Source of the DNA: Paenibacillus massiliensis 2301065 = DSM 16942
GTDB lineage: Bacteria; Bacillota; Bacilli; Paenibacillales; Paenibacillaceae
Length of the DNA: 64,000 bases
NCBI RefSeq assembly: GCF_000377505.1
Contig: NZ_KB898204.1
Span: forward strand, 21,645 to 85,644
Direction: 5' to 3'
This document shows positions 16,954-26,125 of this stretch, one piece after another. The position numbers were made by a program, and so were the translations under genes. The notes below the pieces were generated by a model. It saw nothing but the letters and a program-made list of their open reading frames with translations, searched no databases and was not told the origin of the DNA. Each line of letters starts with the position of its first letter. The stretch's first letter is position 1.

Positions 16954-18135
16954 TTAATTAGTACCATCATCATCATTCAGATGCATATAATAACTATAAC
17001 TCCAACGACCGTTAGCATAATCCATAAAGATCAAAGCTGGAAATATCGACTGTTCCTTCTCTTCACCCTCTCTAACCTGACTCCATTCCATAGTCGCTTG
17101 GACTACTGCTTCCCTTTCACCGAGAAAAACTACTCGCTCGTCTGAAAGCTGATACGTAGTATCGGTATTATTAAAGCCGTATTTAAAGGTGTGCTCCCAT
17201 GAGAAAACACCCTCACCCCAAGTCTGAATCTCGGCTGGGGAAGTATATTGACGTGTCAATTCTAAATCCTCTGTGTTATAAGCCTTAAAATAACTAGTTA
17301 GATCAGACAAAACCTCCGCCTGCTTCTTGTCGGAATTCTGCTTAATAGCCGTTGCTTTGGCATCAATATCGCTGGGAAGTGTCCATTGAAACAAAGTTAC
17401 CTCAGATCTAGCCACCTTCCACATTCCATCTTCCCATCGAATCTCCAAATTGTATTTATGTAGTCGATTCAGCACATCTGTGTTCTCAACATAGGTTACG
17501 CGCACATCTGCTTCCGTAGCAGATGTGAATTCAATGTGATCTACAGTTGCGGTGTACTCCCGAAGTGGCACTTCACTATGCAACTGATACGACTGATAAT
17601 CGTAATCCGATGAATAGTATCCCCGCTCAAGATTATCGAAAGTCAGTAGATCTACACTAAAAGTCTTGTCATATTTCCAGACAAGCTCTCGAATAGCTTC
17701 CATCTGGCCATCACCATAAGGATTCATACTAACAGTCTGCTTGACGGGGTCATATTCCACAGAATGCTCCATAAAATATCCCAGCAAACGAACAGAAATG
17801 AATGGTTTGTCATCCATTAGAAAAACGGGTGTATCCATATAATAGCGACCATTAAATTCAATCGTATCATCGGTAGCCCAGAAGATGAGCTCGTGTCCGT
17901 TAATTTCTGTTATGATTTCCTGAAACTCTGGATCATAGGACACCTTGTAGCCGAGCTTAGAGAAGAATTCCTGTGCCTGTACATACAACCTCCCCTTTTT
18001 CATAACTGTGTGCACTCCGACCAGCTTGTCGTGATTAACATACAACTGAACGGGCTTCTCAGCAGCCTTTGCGACTCCCGGCATCGTTACAGCTAGAGAA
18101 ATAGAAAATAGTAGACCCCAAAGCTTCCTTAACAT
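16954..18135 (-). CDS. secreted copper-amine-oxidase-N-like domain protein
   Basis: The product is 393 residues from ATG 18135, with AGGAAG seven bases upstream. A signal peptide (LRKLWGLLFSISLAVTMPGVAKAAE) is followed by a stalk domain near residues 30-145 (RLYVQAQEFFSKLGYKVSYDPEFQEIITEI, then KPFISVRLLGYFMEHSVEYDPVKQTVSM). The rest is a charged region resembling NTF2/SnoaL-type folds (DVRVTYVEN, WEDGMWKVARSEVTLFQW), which may be repeated. Exported stalk proteins of this sort are common in Paenibacillus, but their roles are mostly unknown. Confidence 0.8.
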   Translation of the reverse strand: MLRKLWGLLFSISLAVTMPGVAKAAEKPVQLYVNHDKLVGVHTVMKKGRLYVQAQEFFSKLGYKVSYDPEFQEIITEINGHELIFWATDDTIEFNGRYYMDTPVFLMDDKPFISVRLLGYFMEHSVEYDPVKQTVSMNPYGDGQMEAIRELVWKYDKTFSVDLLTFDNLERGYYSSDYDYQSYQLHSEVPLREYTATVDHIEFTSATEADVRVTYVENTDVLNRLHKYNLEIRWEDGMWKVARSEVTLFQWTLPSDIDAKATAIKQNSDKKQAEVLSDLTSYFKAYNTEDLELTRQYTSPAEIQTWGEGVFSWEHTFKYGFNNTDTTYQLSDERVVFLGEREAVVQATMEWSQVREGEEKEQSIFPALIFMDYANGRWSYSYYMHLNDDDGTN

Positions 18136-18244
18136 ACAACACTTCCTAACCACTTGATATATTCCTAATGCCCTGGCTCTACACTCGCATCAATCTGAAT
18201 TAAGGCACTAGATTCACTAGTTATATATCGGCAGATGTGGAGCT

Positions 18245-18440
18245 TTAAGGTAGCCCGAATTTTATGAGCAGGAGTACACGGTCCCTGAAAGGACTGAACG
18301 GATGACGATGCCCTGGGAAGTCTTGACGCACTTCATACTGTCCGAGCTTCCCCAATCCGTCCATGTAAGCTTCAAGGGGATGGGCGTCGCTGCCATTCGG
18401 CCAGCCTCATCACCTTATCCCCCAAATAACGACCGGAATC
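18245..18440 (-). pseudogene. remnant of an MBL-fold metallo-hydrolase
   Basis: A minus-strand reading frame ending at 18245 reads GWPNGSDAHPLEAYMDGLGKL, then GQYEVRQDFPGHRHPFSPFRDRV. This is the C-terminal signature of MBL-fold hydrolases (PL..Y...L..L, PGH.HPF..FR.R). Just upstream, in another frame, is YLGDKVM, as expected before it in the family (GDxxLGDKV). The gene is therefore frameshifted and heavily deleted: neither a metal-binding HxHxDH region nor a start is visible between 18450 and 18508. It lies immediately downstream of the biosynthetic operon. Confidence 0.6.
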
Positions 18441-18507
18441 TCATCTTTTAACGCGAGGGAAGAACCGTATACGAATTTTTGCTTCAAATACAGCACGTAC
18501 ACTCTTG

Positions 18508-19812
18508 CTAGATCTGCTGGAGCGTATTCGGCACGATCAGACGCTGATGACGCATGGCATCCTTCCCATTGCCAGGTTCCCGGATCACATATACCTGCCC
18601 ACCGGCTGCAAGCAGCTCTGTTGGAGATGGATGACCTAGAAAATCAACAGGGCTATAGCTGAGTCCGTACGCGCCCGCATTAGGAATAACAATGTAGTCG
18701 TCCTCCCTGATGAGTGGCAGCTTCGCTTTCCGAACAAGACAATCCTCGGGAGTACAGAGGGGGCCAACGACGGTGATTTCCTCCTCCTGCTGCCTGGCCT
18801 CTCCAGCTTTATCCACGTCCGGCTGCTGCTTGTGTGCGCTGAAGACCTTTACCGGAAAATTATCGCGCAGCCTGCGGCCCCGGAAAGCTGCGGAAGCGTA
18901 ATGGTTCATGCCTCCATCCGTGACGGCAAACTTTTCTCCTTTGGATGTTTTGGTATACAGTACCTTTGTCACATACATTCCGGAACAGGCGACCAGGTAC
19001 CTACCACTCTCAATAATCAGACGGACGCCTGGCATACGCTGCACCGCCTCTGCCGCCAATCCGTTGAGATACTGGAGCACTTGATCCATATCGAGCGACT
19101 GTTCGTGAGCAAAATAAGGAATGCCAAAGCCGCCGCCCAGATTAATGCTATGAATAGGCAGGCCGTATTTCTCACCAATCTCCCCGGCAAGTCTGACGGT
19201 ATTCGCAAACGATCCAATAATCTCCTCTGCCTTCAGCATCTGAGTGCCTGTGTAGATCTGGATGCCCTGAAATTGAATATGTCTACATTCCTGCAAAGCT
19301 GCAAAGAAAACGTCCAGTTGGGATTCATCCACACCAAACGGGCGGGCTGCCCCACCCATTTTTATCGTCGCCCCGGATACATCCGCGTCAGGATTAATGC
19401 GGACGGCTGCTCGCACATGGACACCGCTTCGTGCCGCCACTTTTTCCAGCAGCCGCAGCTCCCGGACCGATTCAACATTGACGCATCCGATTCCTGTCTC
19501 AGCAGCCTCATTCAGCTCAGATTCGGTTTTCCCCGGCCCAGCAAAAATGATATCCTTCGGCTCATAGCCTGCAGTAAGAGCTGTATACAGCTCTCCTGAC
19601 GATGCAATCTCCGCCCCGCAGCCAAGGGAGCAGAGCAGCGCAGCGATGCTGACATTTCCGTTCGCCTTCAGCGCATAATGCAGTTTGACTGAAGGATGCA
19701 GACGGGCGAGTATACTCCGTACATGGGAGTACAGAGCATCTCCGTCATATAGAAAAAACGGGGTCCTGTGGCTCCGTGTTACGGACAACAGTTGATCATC
19801 GGATAGATTCAT
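18508..19812 (-). CDS. BtrK-like fold-III PLP decarboxylase (probable aminoacyl-ACP decarboxylase)
   Basis: This 434-residue member of the diaminopimelate/ornithine decarboxylase superfamily has the PLP lysine Lys49 in HYALKANGNVS. It also has the glycine loop INLGGGFGIPYF, the IESGRYLVA block and the GPLCTPEDCL active-site cysteine region near the C-terminus. The overall pattern, including IFAGPGKTESEL, AIKMGGxxRxFGxDES-like and GAYGLSYSPVDFLGHP segments, recalls BtrK. BtrK decarboxylates glutamyl bound to the carrier protein BtrI in butirosin biosynthesis. It is the last gene of the operon and follows the oxidoreductase by 13 bases. Two ACP genes in the same operon support an ACP-bound substrate. 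An ordinary diaminopimelate decarboxylase is less likely. Confidence 0.8.
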   Translation of the reverse strand: MNLSDDQLLSVTRSHRTPFFLYDGDALYSHVRSILARLHPSVKLHYALKANGNVSIAALLCSLGCGAEIASSGELYTALTAGYEPKDIIFAGPGKTESELNEAAETGIGCVNVESVRELRLLEKVAARSGVHVRAAVRINPDADVSGATIKMGGAARPFGVDESQLDVFFAALQECRHIQFQGIQIYTGTQMLKAEEIIGSFANTVRLAGEIGEKYGLPIHSINLGGGFGIPYFAHEQSLDMDQVLQYLNGLAAEAVQRMPGVRLIIESGRYLVACSGMYVTKVLYTKTSKGEKFAVTDGGMNHYASAAFRGRRLRDNFPVKVFSAHKQQPDVDKAGEARQQEEEITVVGPLCTPEDCLVRKAKLPLIREDDYIVIPNAGAYGLSYSPVDFLGHPSPTELLAAGGQVYVIREPGNGKDAMRHQRLIVPNTLQQI

Positions 19813-19825
19813 GAAATCCTCTCCT

Positions 19826-20860
19826 TCACTTTACCCTGCTCTGGCGGGCCGATTGGTAAATGGAATCCAGCAGCCTGATCCGTTCTGCCGATTCCCCGAA
19901 AGGAACAGGAGCAGCTGTCCCATGGACCATCCGGCAAAAGTAATCGAGCTGATTCACATAATAATTCATGGGCCGGAATTCGGCTTTGGCGGACAGCTCG
20001 CTGGACCGGCGAATACGCAGCGTCATTTTATAAAATCCAAGATTCGCACGGAAGCAGTCATTCAGCGAAACGACCGCATCGTCGAAGGTCAGGGTGTGGG
20101 AGCAGCGGTAAGGTCGCTCAAATGAGCATAGGGCCGTCGCCCTCAAGCCGTCCGGGTACTCCGCCTGCGCCTGAAAGGTCCAATCACAGCCGCCCGGCCC
20201 ATCGAAGGAGGATTGTCCTTGAAAGCTGGCCCCGTCCAATCCAACCAGCATCTGCAAAAACTGAAGCCAGTACACACCCAAATCTCTGAAACAGCCCCCT
20301 CCCTGCTCCGGACGGCTGCGGTAGTTGTCTTTATGCCCGTTTTTGGCCGGGATGCACAGACTGGTGTCTACCGAGCGCAGCCTGCCGAAGCTAAGGTCGC
20401 TTACCATAGTACGGAGCTTGTCCTGCCAGGGATGATACCTGACCATGACCCCTTCTAGCAGGTATGGCCCACCTGCCCGCAGGGCCGACTCGATCAGGTC
20501 CAGTTCATCTGTGTGCAGGCATAGCGGCTTTTCGACCAGTACGTGCTTGCCTGCGCTCAGCGCCTTTGCAATCCATTCCGCATGCAGATCGTTACTAAGT
20601 GCAATATATACGGCATCGACCTCACTGTCGTTTAATAACTCTGCAGGGGTCCGGTGCACCGTGCGGATGCCGTACTGCTCAGCCATCAACTCGGCTTTTG
20701 CGGCAGTCCGGTTCGCAACGGCCACAATAGCCGAATGCTCCACATAGCGGGCAGGATCAAGCAACGCACGCGGTACGATGGACGAGCAGCCAATGACGCC
20801 GAACTTGACGGGCTCTCCGGCCGGGGAAGGCGGCACCCATGCTTCTGCGACAGCGTTCAT
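19826..20860 (-). CDS. Gfo/Idh/MocA-family oxidoreductase
   Basis: The product is 344 residues from ATG 20860, preceded by GGAGGGGAGCTG. The start overlaps the stop of the glycosyltransferase-like gene by one base (TGATG). It has an N-terminal Rossmann fold (VKFGVIGCSSIVPRALLDP) and the family motif AGKHVLVEKPLCL, where the lysine of EKP is catalytic. A C-terminal dimerisation sheet follows. Family members oxidise or reduce sugars, inositols and amino-sugar intermediates with NAD(P). Here it could act on a sugar delivered by the adjacent glycosyltransferase or on a carrier-bound intermediate; the sequence does not decide. Confidence 0.85.
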   Translation of the reverse strand: MNAVAEAWVPPSPAGEPVKFGVIGCSSIVPRALLDPARYVEHSAIVAVANRTAAKAELMAEQYGIRTVHRTPAELLNDSEVDAVYIALSNDLHAEWIAKALSAGKHVLVEKPLCLHTDELDLIESALRAGGPYLLEGVMVRYHPWQDKLRTMVSDLSFGRLRSVDTSLCIPAKNGHKDNYRSRPEQGGGCFRDLGVYWLQFLQMLVGLDGASFQGQSSFDGPGGCDWTFQAQAEYPDGLRATALCSFERPYRCSHTLTFDDAVVSLNDCFRANLGFYKMTLRIRRSSELSAKAEFRPMNYYVNQLDYFCRMVHGTAAPVPFGESAERIRLLDSIYQSARQSRVK

Positions 20861-21999
20861 CAGCTCCCCTCCTCCACATCGGGAACGGTCTGCGCAGAGT
20901 ACAGGCCAAGGCGCTGAGCCAGCAGCCGCGAGCATTCCGGGGTCCGCTTTTTCGTTTCCAGCATGTCCTTATGCATCTTCTCCAGAATATCCGCACCGCC
21001 TCCGTATTCCGAGAGCCAGCGCTCGTAGCGGATACCGAATCCAAGCTCCTCCCACAGATCTGCATTGTCTTTCTCATGCGCACCGAAAGGCTCCAGCATG
21101 ATCAGTGGTGTCGCGGATGCAAAGGAATCTGTCATGGTTCCCCCTCCTGGCTTGCTGACAATGGCCTTCATCTGACGCTGCCGCACATACAACAGGTGAT
21201 ATTCTTGCTCATTGCGGTACAGGACTTCTTCGCCAGAGTGGACCTCGGCAAACGGTGGGAAGCTGTGTCTACCGTCCGCTCCGGTCTGCCATGTCCGCCA
21301 TTGCGGATCCATCCGGTAATATTTGCGGCTACCGGCCTGTTCGTCAGGAGCGTCATCGTTATAGAGCATGATATCAAGCCCATAGCCGGCCGCTTCCAGC
21401 TCGTCCAGCTTGTCGCGATAGGTGCCCATGCCCCAGCCGCCGCCGTGAATGAACAACCGATGCTCCCGTTCCCTATAAGATACAAGGGGAACAGACACAT
21501 CAATATAGCAGTTAATGCTGCCTGTGGCATGGTCAAACAGAGTAAGCTGACCGCAGCCTTCAGCAAATTGCGGCCGGTGGCGCATTAAATTTTTCCAGGA
21601 AGGGGATGGCGTAGAATCCATGTACAGCAGCTCAATGTGCAGAGGAACCCCGCTCCGCCGGGACCGGTATTCCTCCAGAACGTACATCCAGTGGCCTGAC
21701 AGGCAAATAAAATGGCGTCGATCCTCCTCGCACCATAAAGACAGGAGCTGCTCCAAAGCTTCCAAATCAATGGATTCACTCATATCCTGCGGGATTTTTT
21801 GTGACATCAGTGCAATCTTGAAGTTGTCATGATAGGCTTTACGATTCTGGTCCACCTTGGTACGCGCCGATTCTGGCAGCACATTCTCGAATACATGAAC
21901 GGCCGTACCCATGCCAAGTCTGCTCAGTCCTGCTTCAATCAGCAATCCGGGCGTGTAGAATCCCAACCCGAAGCCAGAGCATAATATCGTAACCTTCAT
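20860..21999 (-). CDS. GT-B glycosyltransferase-like protein
   Basis: This 379-residue protein has an N-terminal hydrophobic GFGLGFYTPG-type loop and a C-terminal motif AIVSKPGGGTMTDSFASATPLIMLEPFGAHEKDNA. That motif closely recalls the nucleotide-sugar-binding region of MurG/UGT-type enzymes (family 28-like). The middle is unlike anything I can name. It would transfer a sugar from a nucleotide donor to a small molecule, but donor and acceptor cannot be told. The start is ATG 21999 with GGGAGGAAG upstream. It is coupled to the downstream oxidoreductase, hinting that the two modify the same sugar. Confidence 0.65.
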   Translation of the reverse strand: MKVTILCSGFGLGFYTPGLLIEAGLSRLGMGTAVHVFENVLPESARTKVDQNRKAYHDNFKIALMSQKIPQDMSESIDLEALEQLLSLWCEEDRRHFICLSGHWMYVLEEYRSRRSGVPLHIELLYMDSTPSPSWKNLMRHRPQFAEGCGQLTLFDHATGSINCYIDVSVPLVSYREREHRLFIHGGGWGMGTYRDKLDELEAAGYGLDIMLYNDDAPDEQAGSRKYYRMDPQWRTWQTGADGRHSFPPFAEVHSGEEVLYRNEQEYHLLYVRQRQMKAIVSKPGGGTMTDSFASATPLIMLEPFGAHEKDNADLWEELGFGIRYERWLSEYGGGADILEKMHKDMLETKKRTPECSRLLAQRLGLYSAQTVPDVEEGS

Positions 22000-22051
22000 T
22001 TCCCTTCCTCCCAGCTTTTTCGAAATATGAATGTCTGTTCACCCATGCCAG

Positions 22052-23446
22052 CTAATTTAATACAGCAAACTGGTTATCAGCCAAAAAATGCTCCAGCCGC
22101 TGAGTCAATTGTGCCTTTCTGTCCTGATTCTCGGCGATCATCGCCAGGTAGAGCCGCCCTTTTCCTTTTCGTCCCGTGTCTGTGCCTCCATTCATACCGT
22201 TGTCAGGATTGGACGCATCCCTCCCTCCTGTATTCACGTACAGCGTATTGGCCGACAGCGGCATCACGCCCTCTTCACGGCTGTCCGTGAACAGCAGCTT
22301 CGCCTGCTCCAGCTTGTCCAGCAGGGCCTCGTACGATAGCGCCCCCTGATGGGACAGCGTATAATTGGTCATGCTGCCGAGCAGCGAGCGCTCCGTCAGG
22401 AACACATCAAGGTGGTGCTTGATCAGGCTCATGGAACGCCGCGCATTGATCTCGACAATTTCTTCAAGGCTTCCGTCTCTAAGCGTCATGGAATCGACAC
22501 ACACATCCCCGAAGTAACCGTCCATCCACAGCTGTCTGCCAATCGCCTTCATGAACGAAAAATAACCTTTGTCCTCCAGCATCTCCATAAATCCTGCATC
22601 AGGCAGCAGCGACTCTCTGTAGGAAAAGCTTGAATTGGCCAGCAGCTGCACGGATACAATCTCCACCTCACCTGCTTCGGACACAACAAATTGGCAGGAA
22701 AAATCCTGCTCCTTCTCCAGAAAAGGCTCCAATATGAAGCATACTCTCTTCCCCTTCCGCTCCTGCTGCCTCAGATACGCCACGATCCGTTCCAGCATTT
22801 GTAGTGAAGTGATATGCAGATTGCCCTTGCCGGATACGCCAAAATCATCCTTTACCAGAAAAGTGCCTTCCATTAGCAGCTTCCGCCCTTCCTGCTCCAA
22901 TTCATCGGCACTCGTGACGATCTGGCCGGGATTGCTCAGTCCCAAGCGCTCTTTCAACCTAGAGGAGTAAGTCTTGGCGTTCACTTTGCGGACTGACTCA
23001 AGAGACGGCTGATGAAGGCGGATACCCCACGCTTTTGCCGCTTCCTCCGTGTAAGGAAGGTAGGCAAACGGGGCGAGCAGGCCATCCTGCAAATCCGGCA
23101 GCCCCGGCACACCGTCTTCCCGGCGCTGGCAGAGCAGCTCGAAGACGGAAGCAGATGAGCCTAGCACAACGGTTTCATCATAGGACAGATCATGCGCATT
23201 GACAGCAGGCCTGAAGCCGAATCCAGATATATACTGCCAGTGTACAGGGGACATGGCGTAACGGGTAAGCAGCACATCCTCCTGCCCGCAGAAGCAGAAC
23301 AGCAGCTCATCCATGGCGGCGACAATCGCCGCACCAGACCGATCCGGCAGAGTGGGCAGGGACGCTGTATCTGGATCTTTCCAATAAGCCTCCGCCTCAA
23401 ACGTTCCCATAAATATGCGCTTCAGTGTAGGTACATCCGGTGTCAT
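22052..23446 (-). CDS. ATP-grasp ligase (second copy, BtrJ-like)
   Basis: This 464-residue protein has an ATP-grasp fold. The ATP-binding lysines lie in GTFLVKDDFGVSGKGNLHI, FILEPFLEKEQDFSCQF follows, and EEIVEINARRSMSLI supplies the metal-binding carboxylates. Its order of blocks parallels the ligase at 27470-28840, including EEGVM near the end, so the two are paralogues. BtrJ-like ATP-grasp enzymes activate an amino acid as acyl phosphate and load it on an ACP, or form an amide. With two ACPs in the operon, one ligase per carrier is an attractive reading. It starts at ATG 23446, with GGGAGGGAAG upstream. Confidence 0.78.
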   Translation of the reverse strand: MTPDVPTLKRIFMGTFEAEAYWKDPDTASLPTLPDRSGAAIVAAMDELLFCFCGQEDVLLTRYAMSPVHWQYISGFGFRPAVNAHDLSYDETVVLGSSASVFELLCQRREDGVPGLPDLQDGLLAPFAYLPYTEEAAKAWGIRLHQPSLESVRKVNAKTYSSRLKERLGLSNPGQIVTSADELEQEGRKLLMEGTFLVKDDFGVSGKGNLHITSLQMLERIVAYLRQQERKGKRVCFILEPFLEKEQDFSCQFVVSEAGEVEIVSVQLLANSSFSYRESLLPDAGFMEMLEDKGYFSFMKAIGRQLWMDGYFGDVCVDSMTLRDGSLEEIVEINARRSMSLIKHHLDVFLTERSLLGSMTNYTLSHQGALSYEALLDKLEQAKLLFTDSREEGVMPLSANTLYVNTGGRDASNPDNGMNGGTDTGRKGKGRLYLAMIAENQDRKAQLTQRLEHFLADNQFAVLN

Positions 23447-23494
23447 TCACTCTTCCCTCCCTAGAAATAAGAATGTAGCTCCTTCCCGCTCCAG

Positions 23495-24307
23495 TCATTG
23501 ACTTGCGCTTGTATAACCACGCAGCGCGAACTGCCAGACCAGCCGCACAATCAGCAGGAGCCAAAGCGGGACCAATACAGCCCACAGCAGCAGGCTGCCA
23601 TTCATCATGCCCAGTACAAACATGGGCGGAAAATTGCAGATGACGAATATGGGCAGTACAAAAATGCCGATTCTCTGAATGAGCTTGCTGTATACCGACA
23701 TCGGCACGGTATTCGTGTCGAACAGGCTGTTTGATAATTCCGTCACCCCATTCGTGCGGATGGTCCAGAAGCCGAGCATTTGCGGTAACAGAAAGACCGA
23801 ATAAGCGGTAAGCACACCGACTGCCAGCAGCAGGGAAAAGCCGCCAATTGCCTCCCAGGTGAACGGCAGCTGCAGACGATGCCAGCCGACGCCTGCCATA
23901 ATGCCACCTCCAACAACATTGGGGATGGTATAGCCCAAATTAAACTGTCGCAGGGTGACAATGAACTGCAGGGAGACCGGCTGGGTCATCAGCATATCCA
24001 GCGAGCCTGTGCGGATTTTGGTCGGCAGCCCGGTAAAATTGCTATAAAAAAGCCCGCTGTACAGGCCACTCATAATCGTGAACACCCCGATATACAGGAG
24101 CACCGCATCCGGGGACCAGCCGTTGATGTCCGTGCCTGTCCGGTAAGGGACTGAGGCATAGAGCAGCTTGATGAGCAGGTAAGCCGTCTCCACCAGAAAT
24201 GCAGTAACAAAATTAATGCGATACTCCATCTGCGAGATGACGGAAAATTTGACGAACCGCATGTACAACCTGACATAGCGGACACACGTCCGCAGCAGTT
24301 TTTTCAT
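23495..24307 (-). CDS. ABC-2-type exporter permease (second)
   Basis: This 270-residue protein has six hydrophobic segments and the N-terminal amphipathic region typical of the small ABC-2 permeases found as pairs with COG4586-type ATPases. It begins two bases after the stop of the preceding permease. The ribosome binding site GGGAGGATAA contains that stop. With the partner permease and ATPase it would form an exporter for the operon product. The protein also fits the DUF990-like family, whose substrates are unknown. Confidence 0.85.
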   Translation of the reverse strand: MKKLLRTCVRYVRLYMRFVKFSVISQMEYRINFVTAFLVETAYLLIKLLYASVPYRTGTDINGWSPDAVLLYIGVFTIMSGLYSGLFYSNFTGLPTKIRTGSLDMLMTQPVSLQFIVTLRQFNLGYTIPNVVGGGIMAGVGWHRLQLPFTWEAIGGFSLLLAVGVLTAYSVFLLPQMLGFWTIRTNGVTELSNSLFDTNTVPMSVYSKLIQRIGIFVLPIFVICNFPPMFVLGMMNGSLLLWAVLVPLWLLLIVRLVWQFALRGYTSASQ

Positions 24308-24308
24308 G

Positions 24309-25130
24309 TTATCCTCCCACAGCTACGAAGCGTCTGACACCCGCACGCCAGACAATCCCCGACAGAATCAGGAGTACGGCAATCCAGAAGGCCTGCAGGC
24401 CGATGCCTGCTGCTATGAGGGAGCCGCTCAGTTTACCTGTTACCGCATTGACGGGAAAAAACACTGTATAGGCAAACGGCAGCATGCTCAGTAGCTTTCC
24501 CACCGCCTCCCCAAAAATCGTCAACGGAAAGACAGTTCCGCTCGCAACGTAGATGACGAGGGACAGGGTATAGAACAGTCCCACGGATTCCGTAATCCAG
24601 AAAGCCATGCCACTAAGCGTATAATAGATGAGGAAGTTTAGCAGCAGTGCTCCGGGAAGGGTCAGCATATACAGCAAAAGATGAATGATTGAAAAGCTGC
24701 CGCCGCCCCACAGACTGAGCCCGACCAGCATACAGACAGCACCTGTCCAGATAACAGCGCTCTGCACAGCCTTGGCCCCGACAAACCGAAAAAGACGGTA
24801 GGCAAAATAGTGCACGGGCTGTACAAGAAATTTGCCAAGCCCTCCCTCCTTGATATCCTCCGCAATCTCGTATTCAAAACCGGCTGCAATCAGCCTGCCG
24901 GTAACTGCTGCCATTACGGCGTACACAAGCATTTCCTCCAGGGTGTAGCCGAGCAGCTGCCGTTCACCCGAAGAGCCAAAGACAGCAAGCCAGAGAAAAA
25001 TTTGCGTCATCAACGGCAAAATGAACGAAAACAGCTGCAGCCAATAGTTCGTCCTGTACTCCATCTCATTCTGCATGCCAAGTAAAAACACTTTGACATA
25101 CTTGTTATATTCAAGCGGATTATTTCGCAT
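24309..25130 (-). CDS. ABC-2-type exporter permease (first)
   Basis: The product is 273 residues from ATG 25130, which overlaps the end of the ATPase gene by 11 bases. The frame runs further up to 25328, but inside the ATPase gene. It has about six membrane segments and the sequence NEMEYRTNYWLQLFSFILPLMTQIFLWLAVFG. The block YEIAEDIKEGGLGKFLVQPVHYFAYRL is characteristic of these permeases (related to COG4587). It is similar in length and layout to the second permease, so the exporter is a heterodimer. Confidence 0.85.
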   Translation of the reverse strand: MRNNPLEYNKYVKVFLLGMQNEMEYRTNYWLQLFSFILPLMTQIFLWLAVFGSSGERQLLGYTLEEMLVYAVMAAVTGRLIAAGFEYEIAEDIKEGGLGKFLVQPVHYFAYRLFRFVGAKAVQSAVIWTGAVCMLVGLSLWGGGSFSIIHLLLYMLTLPGALLLNFLIYYTLSGMAFWITESVGLFYTLSLVIYVASGTVFPLTIFGEAVGKLLSMLPFAYTVFFPVNAVTGKLSGSLIAAGIGLQAFWIAVLLILSGIVWRAGVRRFVAVGG

Positions 25131-26112
25131 CGGCCCATCTGCCTTCGTTGTACAAATTTTCAATGCCTTCCTCCAGCGGGACATCCTCAATCGTAAAATC
25201 CGTAACAGGCAACGCATCAAGCACCTTTTTCGACCATCCGAGCGTGTCTTCTGCATCGACCTCAAAAACAACCTCCAACTGGCTGCTTGCTCGTACACTT
25301 CCCAGTCCCGCGAGCTGCTTCTGGGCAACGGGCTCGGTCAGCCTGACTTTAAGCAGCTTACGGGCCCCCAGCCGCTGGTTGATGCTCTTCAGATCCCCAT
25401 CATATACAAGGCTTCCGCCACTAATGATCATTACCCGTGAGCATAAATCCTCGATGTCCTTCATGTAATGACTGGTCAGCAGCACCGTCGTTCGGTGCTG
25501 GCGGTTATATGCCTTGAAGAATTCCCGAATCCTGCGCTGGGATACCATATCCAGACCGATGGTCGGCTCATCCAGCAAAATCACCTTCGGCCGATGCAGT
25601 AGCGCGGCAATCAGCTCCATTTTCATGCGCTCTCCAAGCGACAGACGCCGCACCTGCACATGCAACTGCTCCTCTACACCAAGCAGCGTGACCAGTTCGT
25701 CCAGTGAAGAGCGAAATTCATGGTCGCCGATTTCGTAAATCAACTTATTCAGCGCAAAGGATTCGCTTGCAGGCAAATCCCACCACAGCTGATTTTTTTG
25801 GCCCATGACGATGGAGAACTGCCGCTTGAATTCCTTCTGCCGTTTCCAAGGCGTAAATCCCAGTACGGAAGCTTCACCACTGCTCGGATGCAGAATGCCT
25901 GACAGCATTTTCAGAGTTGTCGTTTTGCCCGCCCCGTTCGGCCCAAGAAAACCGACCATTTCACCTTCCCTGACGGAAAAGCTGATATCCTTAACGGCTT
26001 CCTTGGCCAGCTTCTCCCTGTGGAACAGGTTTTGCAGCGATTTCCGCACACCCGGTTCTTTTTTGTAGTACGTAAATGTTTTTGACAATCGGTTCAGTGT
26101 AATAACCGGCAA
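25120..26112 (-). CDS. ABC exporter ATPase
   Basis: The product is 330 residues from TTG 26112 (GGAGGG seven bases upstream); the frame is open to 26190, but with no good start. The Walker A is GPNGAGKTT (residues 57-65), the signature is RRLSLGERMKMEL, the Walker B is KVILLDEPTIGLD and the switch histidine is in LLTSHYMKD. The long N-terminal insert and the C-terminal extension (LRVxLTEP-type) fit the COG4586 type that pairs with two ABC-2 permeases. It probably powers export of the operon product and may give self-resistance. Confidence 0.9.
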   Translation of the reverse strand: MPVITLNRLSKTFTYYKKEPGVRKSLQNLFHREKLAKEAVKDISFSVREGEMVGFLGPNGAGKTTTLKMLSGILHPSSGEASVLGFTPWKRQKEFKRQFSIVMGQKNQLWWDLPASESFALNKLIYEIGDHEFRSSLDELVTLLGVEEQLHVQVRRLSLGERMKMELIAALLHRPKVILLDEPTIGLDMVSQRRIREFFKAYNRQHRTTVLLTSHYMKDIEDLCSRVMIISGGSLVYDGDLKSINQRLGARKLLKVRLTEPVAQKQLAGLGSVRASSQLEVVFEVDAEDTLGWSKKVLDALPVTDFTIEDVPLEEGIENLYNEGRWADAK

Positions 26113-26125
26113 AACGATTCCCTCC

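Noticed and set aside
18508..19812. Housekeeping diaminopimelate decarboxylase (lysA)
   Set aside because: The operon with two ACPs, BtrJ-like ligases and a BtrH-like protein, and the BtrK-like segments, make an aminoacyl-ACP decarboxylase more likely.
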